From positions 1 through 5,159 of the forward strand of contig JAGPIU010000093.1 in the NCBI GenBank assembly GCA_018054805.1: a stretch of DNA of 5,159 nt. Reading direction: 5' to 3'. Each line of letters starts with the position of its first letter. The first letter of the stretch is position 1. The position numbers and the translations under genes are program-made. This document shows, piece after piece, positions 1 to 5,159 of the stretch. A model generated the notes under the pieces. The model did no database searches. It saw only the letters and a program-made list of their open reading frames with translations, and had not been told where the DNA came from. Origin of the DNA: Paludibacter sp. GTDB taxonomy: Bacteria; Bacteroidota; Bacteroidia; Bacteroidales; Paludibacteraceae.

Positions 1-158
1 ACCCGATTGCAGGCGATAAGAAGTATGGTTCTGAAATTTCTCCTATCGGACGAATGGGCTTACATGCACGTGTGCTTGCTTTTATCCACCCAATGTCGCT
101 CGAAAATGTAACTTTCGAAACACAGGTTCCCAAGAAATTTTCCTCGTTATTTCATTAA
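1..158 (+). CDS. RluA-family pseudouridine synthase, C-terminal fragment (5' end outside window)
   Basis: Only the last 51 codons are visible, read from position 3 to the TAA at 156-158. Enzymes of this family isomerise specific uridines to pseudouridine in rRNA or tRNA in the cytoplasm. What is seen: the fragment opens with PIAGDKKYG, passes through PIGRMGLHARVLAFIHP and ends with a Phe-rich tail (VPKKFSSLF). This matches the conserved C-terminal end of RluA-type synthases, where a GD.KYG segment is followed by R..LHA..L.F.HP and a final P..F. The catalytic Asp lies upstream and cannot be checked, so neither the exact target nor a gene symbol can be assigned. The gene ends 25 bases before a strong terminator and is therefore a transcription unit separate from the downstream pair. 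Family assignment is fairly sure; subfamily is not. Confidence 0.82.
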   Translation, partial: PIAGDKKYGSEISPIGRMGLHARVLAFIHPMSLENVTFETQVPKKFSSLFH

Positions 159-182
159 GTAATTACGGGTTGTTTGTATTTT

Positions 183-221
183 AAAAGGCTAAGGATTAAT
201 ATCTTTAGCCTTTTCTTTTTT
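183..221 (+). terminator. Intrinsic terminator of the pseudouridine synthase gene
   Basis: The left arm 183-196 (AAAAGGCTAAGGAT) pairs with the right arm 201-214 (ATCTTTAGCCTTTT) in a 14-bp stem with one G-T wobble and a 4-base loop (TAAT). A C and six T (216-221) follow. The stem starts 25 bases after the upstream stop codon. The T run is only on the + strand side, so it ends rightward transcription and separates the synthase from the gene starting at 342. Confidence 0.88.
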
Positions 222-230
222 GCTGTGAAA

Positions 231-246
231 AATATTTTAAAATATT
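231..246. promoter_or_regulatory. Perfect 16-bp AT-only palindrome upstream of the DUF3857 operon
   Basis: AATATTTTAAAATATT reads the same on both strands. It lies between the terminator and the candidate promoter, roughly 50-65 bases before the expected transcription start. It could be a protein-binding site or an UP-like AT-rich element. It contains only A and T, so chance in an AT-rich spacer is a real alternative. Confidence 0.25.
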
Positions 247-261
247 ATTGTGATTTCAAAC

Positions 262-276
262 TGTTATTAAATAACA
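262..276. promoter_or_regulatory. Candidate operator: 15-base dyad TGTTATT-A-AATAACA
   Basis: Two perfect 7-base arms flank a single central A. The dyad ends five bases before the candidate -7 box at 282-289, so it covers the place where the -33 element and sigma factor would sit. This is the position expected for a repressor site. I cannot name a regulator, and a chance palindrome is possible. Confidence 0.3.
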
Positions 277-281
277 TTGTA

Positions 282-289
282 TATATTTG
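282..289 (+). promoter_or_regulatory. Candidate Bacteroidota -7 box for the DUF3857 gene pair
   Basis: TATATTTG fits the TAnnTTTG consensus of the primary sigma factor in Bacteroidota. It would start transcription near 296 and leave an untranslated leader of about 45 bases before the ATG at 342. I see no convincing -33 TTTG at the usual distance. It is the only good match in the leader after the terminator at 183-221. Confidence 0.45.
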
Positions 290-341
290 TAGCTTGTTTT
301 TAAATAGTGCTGAAAATATTATTTTAAAAAAAACTAATGAT

Positions 342-2327
342 ATGAAACGCGTATTGCTAATCACATTGTTGCTTACCACGCTGTTTGCAACTTCTTTTTC
401 TCAGGATTTAAGCCGTAAATATGGAAAAGTAACAAATTATGAGCTTGAAATGAAAAGCTACGATCAGGACACCTCGGCAGTGGCTGTAGTGCTTTACGAA
501 ACGGGTTACACCGGATACGACCTGCTAAACGGGCGGTTTGAGTTGTATAATGATATAAAGAAAAAAATAAAAATTCTGAAGCAGGATGGTGTCGATATGG
601 CTACCTTTCAACTCGATTATTACGATAAGGGTTATGGTGTACGCGAATCGATTTCGGATGTGGAAGCAATAGCTTATAATTTAGAAAACGGAAAGGTTGT
701 AAAATCGAAACTGGAACGTAAGTATATTTTTGAAGAAGCGCTGGGCAAAGATTATAAACGTTTGAAGTTTTCGGTGCCTAATGTAAAGGTTGGGAGTGTG
801 GTGGAAATAAAATACCGCAAAAAATCGGACCTCGTTTACACTCTCGATCGTTGGATGTTTCAAACACATATTCCGGTGATTTACAGTTCGTATCAGGTGC
901 GAATACCTGAGTATTTTTTGTTCAATGTAGGAATGACCGGTTACGAATCGGTTGATTTAAAAGAAACTGTAGAGAATCAGACTTTCACTTTTACCTCATC
1001 GGGAAATACCTCATCAATCACATGTAATGCACGCGATCTGCGTTTTGTTGCCCAAAATCTTCCGGCTATGAAAGACGAATCGTACGTGTGGTGTGCCGAC
1101 GATTATCTGAGTTCTGCCAGATTTGAGCTTAAAGCCACCAATTTCCCTTACGAGTTTTATAAACCGTACTCTCAAACATGGGAAGACCTTGAAAAAACGC
1201 TGAATGCTGAAACTGACTTTGGGCAGAATCTGAAAATGTCGAATCCGTATAAATCAGAAATTAAGCAACTTGTAGCAGGAATTACCGATAACAAGCAGAA
1301 AATTGAGAAAATATATGAGTTTGTGAAGTCGAAAATTCGCTGGGATGAAAAATACAGCTTTTGGGGAAATAATGCCCGCGATGCTGTAAAAAGTGGCCTC
1401 GGAAATAACGGACAGATTAATATGGTGTTGTTAAGTGCATTGAAAGATGCAGATATACCAGCTTATCCTGTTTTGCTGAGTCGTCGGTCTTTGGGTCGGC
1501 TTCCATATACTTTTCCATCGCTCGAAAAACTAAATATATTTGTGGTGGCTGCGCCTCTTGGCAACGGAAAAGTATGTTATTTGGATGGATCGACTGAATA
1601 TGGCGGTTTGAATGTGCTCCCATCGGATTTTTTGGTTGACAGAGCCCGCGTGCTTTGCGACACAGTAGCCGAAAAATGGGTCGATCTGACAGCACTTGGT
1701 AAAAATCAGGAAATTGTGGTGGTTAACTCAACCCTCGATAGCGATGCTAAAATCAGTTCGAAAGTCAACAGAGTTTTTACCGGTCAGTGTGCTCTGGATT
1801 ATTATACTGATTTTAAGGAGGCAAAAGATTCGGCTACTTATGTTGAAAACATTGAAACTGAAAATAAACTCGAAATGAACACTTTCAAAGTGGGCCTTAA
1901 TGAATCGTTGTCGGGCATGGTGAAAGAAGAATTTGAGTTTAACAAACAGTACGATGTGGCGGGAGATATGATTTATCTGAACCCAATGATTTTCATGCAT
2001 ATGGAAACAAATCATTTTACACAGTCGGAACGAAAACTTCCCGTAGAATTCAAATATCCCTATACTTTTCTGACTATTTCGATTATTACAATTCCCGAAA
2101 ACTTCGAAGTGGCCGAAATTCCTCAATCTGTAAAGTTTACTTTGAACGATCAGTGTCGTGTTACTTATATTGTTCAGCGCGAGGGAAATAAAATTACACT
2201 GAACTATCGTTTCGATTTTAATCAGATTATTTTTGCCAATACCGATTATCAAAAAATCAGAGAATACTTTGCAGCCATTGTCAATAAAAATCAGGAAATG
2301 CTGGTATTGAAAAAAATAAAAAGCTGA
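342..2327 (+). CDS. Secreted DUF3857/transglutaminase-like protein lacking the catalytic Cys and His (probable pseudoenzyme)
   Basis: The product has 661 residues and its precise function is unknown. Residues 1-20 form a signal peptide (MKRVLLITLLLTTLFATSFS, probable signal peptidase I cut before Q21) with no lipobox, so the mature protein should be periplasmic or released. A DUF3857-type region follows at about 60-215. The transglutaminase-like core starts near D316, and a DUF3858-like C-terminal region runs from about 543 and ends in MLVLKKIKS. Aligned without gaps to the downstream protein, residues 352-373 place N356 where that protein has its catalytic Cys. I399 falls at the His position, while D415 keeps an acid. 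None of its six cysteines is at the active-site position. The ATG at 342 is chosen because it begins the signal peptide. A longer in-frame TTG at 174 would run through the terminator hairpin. An out-of-frame ATG at 337 reads only ATG ATA TGA, ending across the true start. The leader before the start is A-rich with no Shine-Dalgarno core. The family call is strong; the pseudoenzyme reading is inference. Confidence 0.9.
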   Translation: MKRVLLITLLLTTLFATSFSQDLSRKYGKVTNYELEMKSYDQDTSAVAVVLYETGYTGYDLLNGRFELYNDIKKKIKILKQDGVDMATFQLDYYDKGYGVRESISDVEAIAYNLENGKVVKSKLERKYIFEEALGKDYKRLKFSVPNVKVGSVVEIKYRKKSDLVYTLDRWMFQTHIPVIYSSYQVRIPEYFLFNVGMTGYESVDLKETVENQTFTFTSSGNTSSITCNARDLRFVAQNLPAMKDESYVWCADDYLSSARFELKATNFPYEFYKPYSQTWEDLEKTLNAETDFGQNLKMSNPYKSEIKQLVAGITDNKQKIEKIYEFVKSKIRWDEKYSFWGNNARDAVKSGLGNNGQINMVLLSALKDADIPAYPVLLSRRSLGRLPYTFPSLEKLNIFVVAAPLGNGKVCYLDGSTEYGGLNVLPSDFLVDRARVLCDTVAEKWVDLTALGKNQEIVVVNSTLDSDAKISSKVNRVFTGQCALDYYTDFKEAKDSATYVENIETENKLEMNTFKVGLNESLSGMVKEEFEFNKQYDVAGDMIYLNPMIFMHMETNHFTQSERKLPVEFKYPYTFLTISIITIPENFEVAEIPQSVKFTLNDQCRVTYIVQREGNKITLNYRFDFNQIIFANTDYQKIREYFAAIVNKNQEMLVLKKIKS

Positions 2328-2328
2328 T

Positions 2329-4242
2329 ATGAAGAAATACTTTTTAATATGGCTGGCAGCGTCGGCTGTGTCGGTTATGTTTGCTGCAAAGCCGGATAAT
2401 ACATTATTGGTGAGTCTGATTCCCGATTCGCTGAAAACAAACGCTTATGCAGTCTTGCGTTCCGATATTGTGGAATTTGATATGGCTTCTGAAACATCGG
2501 CTACGCAAAATGTGACTTACACCATTACTGTACTCGACAAGAAAGGTAACGATATGGCCGGTTTTCGTTATCCGGCCGATAAGTTCAGAAGATTGAAAAG
2601 CTTTTCGGCAAAACTATTCGATGCCAACGGAAATCAGATTGATAATTTCAAACTCAGTGATGTAAAAGCCACCGAATGGTCCGATGCTTATACGCTGGCG
2701 CAGGATGTAACCTATCATTATTTCGACTGTGCAAGTCCGGTATTGCCTTATACAATTAAATACGAGTATTCAGTAGAATATAAAAATGGCATTCTGGTTT
2801 TTCCCGGTTTTTATCCCCAGGATACTTACAATCTTTCGGTAGAAAATGCCGAATACAGATTGTTGATACCTGCCGGCTGCGAATATCAGAACAAAACGCA
2901 TAATCTGCCTGTAGCACCGCAAAAAAGCAATAACCCTAAAGATAAATCTCTTTTGTGGAAAGTCAACGGCCTGAAGGCTGTGGAATACGAGGCGTTTGCC
3001 GGGCAGCTCGATGATATTGCGCCTTTGATGTTTATTCGTCCCGTTAGTTTTAGCTACGACGGAATAAAAGGACGTATTTCTGATTGGAATGAGTTGGGAG
3101 CATGGATTTATGATTTGGTAAAAGGACGCGATGTGTTGCCCGAAGATGCTAAAGCTAAAATACGTGATTTGGTGAAAGATGCTAAAACCGATCACGAGAA
3201 AGTGAAGATTCTGTACGATCATTTGGGCAATACAACCCGTTATGTCAGCATTCAACTTGGTATTGGAGGTTATCAACCCATGAAAGCTGCTGAAGTGTAC
3301 AAAACCGGTTTTGGCGATTGTAAAGCGCTTACAAATTATATGAAGGCAATGTTGAGTGTGGTTGGCATTCCATCGGTTTATACAGCTATACGGCTCGATG
3401 CAGCTAATAAAACCATTTATCCTGATTTTGCCAATTTCAATCAAATGAACCATGTGGTTTTGCAGGTGCCGCTTCCCGGCGATACGCTTTGGCTCGAATG
3501 TACAAACCCGCGCACGCCTTTCGGATTTGTACACAATGGTATTTCAGGTCACGATGCGCTTCTGATTACAGAGAACGGAGGCCGTATTGCCCGCACCACC
3601 GATTATGCCGATACGCTGAATCTGGAATCGTTTAATGCACGGGTGGCATTGACTGCCGAAGGTCGCGCCAGGGTAGAAACACAGAAAAACTGTCGGTTCA
3701 GAATATTCGACTTATACGATGATTTTTCCACTACCAAGCCTTCCGAACAAAACGATTTGTTGCGTGCAGGAATTAAGCTTGCGCATGCTACTGTGTCGGG
3801 TATAAACTTCAAAGAAGAGAAAACGTCAGCTCCCTCGCTCGATATCAATTTTGTGTGGGATACGAATAATTACGGAACGCGCACCGGAACGCGGTTGTTT
3901 GTGCCTGTGAATCCTTTCAGAAACGGATATAGCAATTTGAAAAAGAATAAACGTACCCGCGATATCAAAATTCACAATGGATATTACGATGCCGATACCA
4001 TTGAACTGCAAATCCCCGAAGGCTACGAAATTGAATCAGTTCCTGCAAACGTACAATTAGTAACTGATTTTGGTACATACGAACTGAAGCTGGACGTAAA
4101 AGAAGCCAAAATACTTATAAACAATCAACTGTTTATAAAAGCAGGCGATTGGAATGTGTCCTTATATCCTTCGTTTGTGGAGTTTCTGACCAAAGTGACT
4201 GATACTTACGGTTCAAAAATAGTATTGCGCAAGAAAGTATAA
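2329..4242 (+). CDS. Secreted DUF3857 and transglutaminase-like domain protein with Cys-His retained
   Basis: The product has 637 residues. The first ~20 form a signal peptide (MKKYFLIWLAASAVSVMFA, cut near A19/A20) without a lipobox Cys, so a periplasmic or surface location is expected. DUF3857 spans about residues 40-200 and includes the PYTIKYEYSVEY segment typical of that domain. The transglutaminase-like core runs from about D288: TRYVSIQLGIGGYQP, then GFGDCKALTNYM with the likely nucleophile C331, then NHVV with H375, then WLECT where E390 sits at the usual Asp position. A DUF3858-like region from about 526 ends in KIVLRKKV. The family fold is that of papain-like amide-bond enzymes (protease, amidase or transferase). 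The reaction here is unknown, and the acid E390 in place of Asp is worth noting. The ATG lies one base after the TGA of the preceding paralogue, so the two are almost certainly co-transcribed and translationally coupled. A terminator follows at 4274-4314. Confidence 0.93.
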   Translation: MKKYFLIWLAASAVSVMFAAKPDNTLLVSLIPDSLKTNAYAVLRSDIVEFDMASETSATQNVTYTITVLDKKGNDMAGFRYPADKFRRLKSFSAKLFDANGNQIDNFKLSDVKATEWSDAYTLAQDVTYHYFDCASPVLPYTIKYEYSVEYKNGILVFPGFYPQDTYNLSVENAEYRLLIPAGCEYQNKTHNLPVAPQKSNNPKDKSLLWKVNGLKAVEYEAFAGQLDDIAPLMFIRPVSFSYDGIKGRISDWNELGAWIYDLVKGRDVLPEDAKAKIRDLVKDAKTDHEKVKILYDHLGNTTRYVSIQLGIGGYQPMKAAEVYKTGFGDCKALTNYMKAMLSVVGIPSVYTAIRLDAANKTIYPDFANFNQMNHVVLQVPLPGDTLWLECTNPRTPFGFVHNGISGHDALLITENGGRIARTTDYADTLNLESFNARVALTAEGRARVETQKNCRFRIFDLYDDFSTTKPSEQNDLLRAGIKLAHATVSGINFKEEKTSAPSLDINFVWDTNNYGTRTGTRLFVPVNPFRNGYSNLKKNKRTRDIKIHNGYYDADTIELQIPEGYEIESVPANVQLVTDFGTYELKLDVKEAKILINNQLFIKAGDWNVSLYPSFVEFLTKVTDTYGSKIVLRKKV

Positions 4243-4261
4243 TTGCTTTATTTCTTCACTA

Positions 4262-4801
4262 TCACGTTTCTCCGAAAACCTGTTGCCTGTTAATTGGTAG
4301 CAGGTTTTCTTTTTCAAGACGGGTAAACTCGCTTTCGAAATTCGGAGTAAAAATACCTTTCCCCATAGCTTCAGTAATTTCGCTGAAAGTCCAGAACCGT
4401 CCTTCCGAAATTTCTCCCGGGTCAGGATTAATCTCACCATCGTATACGGCATAAAAACTGTTTACCAGTTCGCACTCCACATCGGAAGTGAACTTATAAC
4501 GCAGCATAAACACCGGTTCAAAGTCCACTATTCCCAGTTCCTCACGCACTTCCCGCAGCAAAGCCTGTTCCACTTTTTCGCCATAATCCACATGCCCACC
4601 TACCGAAGTATCCCACTTTCCGGGCTGTACATCCTTGTTTTCGGCTCGTTTTTGCAGATAAAGCGCACCTGCACTGTTCAATACATGCAAATGCACCACA
4701 GGATGCAGCACAAAACTACCTGAATGACAATAAGCTCTGCTTTCGCGACCAATCACTTCGCCGCCTTCGGTTACTATGGGGAAAAATTCGGTGTGGGACA
4801 T
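4262..4801 (-). CDS. NUDIX hydrolase (isopentenyl-diphosphate isomerase-like/YfcD-like type)
   Basis: This is a 179-residue cytoplasmic protein. NUDIX enzymes use divalent metal to hydrolyse nucleoside diphosphates linked to another group X, and some relatives act on isoprenoid diphosphates. The NUDIX box GX5EX7REUXEEXGU is complete at residues 69-91: G69, E75, then REVREELGI at 83-91, with the metal-binding glutamates E84, E87 and E88. Before it come HPVVHLHVLN (33-42), LYLQKR (47-52) and QPGKWDTSVGGH (59-70). This layout resembles the NUDIX branch that includes IPP isomerase and YfcD. The N-terminal EFFPIVTEGGEVIG also fits that branch. The substrate is not predictable. The ATG at 4801 is preferred; a TTG at 4837 would add 12 residues but would place the candidate -7 box inside the coding region. 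The gene converges on the DUF3857 pair with 19 bases between stop codons, and its last codons contain that operon's terminator hairpin. Confidence 0.93.
   Translation of the reverse strand: MSHTEFFPIVTEGGEVIGRESRAYCHSGSFVLHPVVHLHVLNSAGALYLQKRAENKDVQPGKWDTSVGGHVDYGEKVEQALLREVREELGIVDFEPVFMLRYKFTSDVECELVNSFYAVYDGEINPDPGEISEGRFWTFSEITEAMGKGIFTPNFESEFTRLEKENLLPINRQQVFGET
4274..4314 (+). terminator. Intrinsic terminator of the DUF3857 operon, inside the convergent NUDIX gene
   Basis: The left arm 4274-4287 (GAAAACCTGTTGCC) pairs with the right arm 4296-4309 (GGTAGCAGGTTTTC) in a 14-bp stem with two G-T wobbles and an 8-base loop, followed by five T (4310-4314). The stem begins 32 bases after the stop at 4242. 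The T run is on the + strand only; the - strand continuation has no T run. The hairpin therefore serves rightward transcription while also encoding the last residues of the NUDIX protein. Confidence 0.8.
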
Positions 4802-4941
4802 AGATAATGGGGGATTTATTGGCACAAAAATAAGCAATTGTTTTCGAAAATTATTAAAAACAGAGTTTACACGGACTATGAGACAGTACCAATAAACGTA
4901 TATTTTAGCTCCTATAAGCCCTGTAACTCATTTTTCAGCTT
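4802..4941. other. Gene-free spacer between the NUDIX start and the 42-bp repeat array
   Basis: No supportable gene, tRNA or terminator is seen in these 140 bases. They hold the candidate NUDIX promoter and a perfect palindrome TTTTCGAAAA (4841-4850), which extends imperfectly to 4836-4855 (8 of 10 arm positions pair). That dyad lies just upstream of the -7 box and could be an operator, but it is AT-rich and short. From about 4861 to 4941 I see nothing distinctive. With the array that follows, the region from 4802 to the right edge has no confident gene. Confidence 0.6.
4825..4832 (-). promoter_or_regulatory. Candidate -7 box for the NUDIX gene
   Basis: Read on the - strand, TATTTTTG matches TAnnTTTG. 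It lies 23 bases before the ATG at 4801 and would give a short leader of about 15-18 bases. No clear -33 TTTG is seen at the expected distance. Its position supports the ATG over the upstream TTG start. Confidence 0.42.
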
Positions 4942-5159
4942 TGTGCAGACCTCTGAAATTCTTTTCCGCAAACTACTATGCACTGTGCAGAGTACTGAAA
5001 TTCTTTTCCGCAAACTACTATGCAGTGTGCAGACCTCTGAAATTCTTTTCCGCAAACAACTATGCACTGTGCAGACCTGTAATATTATTTTACGCAAACA
5101 ACTCTGCAGTGTGCAGACCTCTGAAATTATTTTACGCAAACAACTATGCAGTGTGCAGA
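4942..5159. repeat. Exact-period 42-bp tandem repeat array, continuing beyond the window
   Basis: The octamer TGTGCAGA recurs at 4942, 4984, 5026, 5068, 5110 and 5152, always 42 bases apart. This gives five full units and the first 8 bases of a sixth at the edge. There are no indels; 31 of 42 unit positions are invariant. Each unit carries a CAGA-CC-TCTG mini-dyad (altered in units 2 and 4). At each junction is a TGCA-(C/G)TG-TGCA dyad. At 5103-5117 the junction dyad grows to TCTGCA-GTG-TGCAGA. Units abut directly without spacers, so this is not a CRISPR. Because 42 is a multiple of three, a frame lacking a stop in one unit stays open through the whole array. On the - strand this gives a run of LRKRISEVCTLHSS-like 14-residue repeats ending at the stop 4912-4914, which I do not count as a gene. 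The right border is not visible. Confidence 0.95.

Noticed and set aside
174..341. 56-codon in-frame extension upstream of the first DUF3857 gene, beginning at a TTG
   Set aside because: It begins at a TTG, runs through the terminator hairpin and T run at 183-221, and would bury the signal peptide that starts at the ATG at 342.
337..345. Two-codon ORF (ATG ATA TGA) overlapping the start of the first DUF3857 gene
   Set aside because: It is too short to be a product. It could in principle affect initiation, but AT-rich leaders produce such triplets often by chance.
1728..2252. 174-codon - strand reading frame antisense to the first DUF3857 gene
   Set aside because: It is a shadow of the + strand gene, with low-complexity composition and no recognisable domain. 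The same holds for the antisense frame at 2770-3534.
4802..4837. 12-codon N-terminal extension of the NUDIX gene from a TTG at 4837
   Set aside because: The ATG at 4801 gives the usual N-terminus of this NUDIX type, and the extension overlaps the candidate -7 box at 4825-4832.
4912..5139. 75-codon - strand reading frame made of 14-residue repeats, starting at a TTG
   Set aside because: The start is an arbitrary TTG inside a repeat unit and the frame is open further right. The openness follows from the 42-bp period, and the unit differences are mostly amino-acid changing. It is described under the repeat instead of as a gene.
4942..5159. CRISPR array
   Set aside because: Units abut directly with no unique spacers, and no cas gene is present.
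4942..5159. Integron attC sites or phage attachment repeats
   Set aside because: No integrase is present, no attC-type core sites are seen, and the units are identical in length and directly joined, unlike cassettes.

Overview
The window looks like a chromosomal segment from a member of the Bacteroidota, probably Bacteroidales-like. The reasons are the paired DUF3857/transglutaminase-like secreted proteins (a family very common in that phylum), A-rich translation starts without a Shine-Dalgarno core, and two sequences matching the phylum's -7 promoter box TAnnTTTG. This is inference from family content and style. No rRNA or other taxonomic marker is present.

Layout, left to right. Positions 1-158 hold the last 51 codons of an RluA-family pseudouridine synthase, followed by a strong intrinsic terminator (183-221). 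An AT-rich leader of about 120 bases carries two perfect palindromes and a candidate -7 box. Two genes then follow on the + strand (342-2327 and 2329-4242), one base apart. Both encode exported proteins of about 640-660 residues with the order signal peptide, DUF3857, transglutaminase-like core, DUF3858-like C-terminal domain. The second keeps the Cys and His of the transglutaminase fold. In the first, the aligned positions are Asn and Ile, so it looks like a pseudoenzyme partner. The pair ends at a hairpin terminator that lies inside the 3' end of the next, convergent gene.

That gene (4262-4801, - strand) encodes a 179-residue NUDIX hydrolase with a complete NUDIX box. Its own candidate -7 box lies just upstream of its ATG. 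Beyond it is a gene-free spacer, then an exact 42-bp tandem repeat array (4942 to the right edge): five full units and the start of a sixth, with substitutions but no indels. The array continues out of the window.

The two DUF3857 genes are very likely one transcript, and their products probably act together in the periplasm or at the cell surface. Their substrate cannot be read from the sequence. The NUDIX gene, the pseudouridine synthase and the repeat array show no evident functional link to them. I do not see a clearly new defence, mobile or biosynthetic system. The two observations most worth following are the active/inactive transglutaminase-like pair and the 42-bp array.
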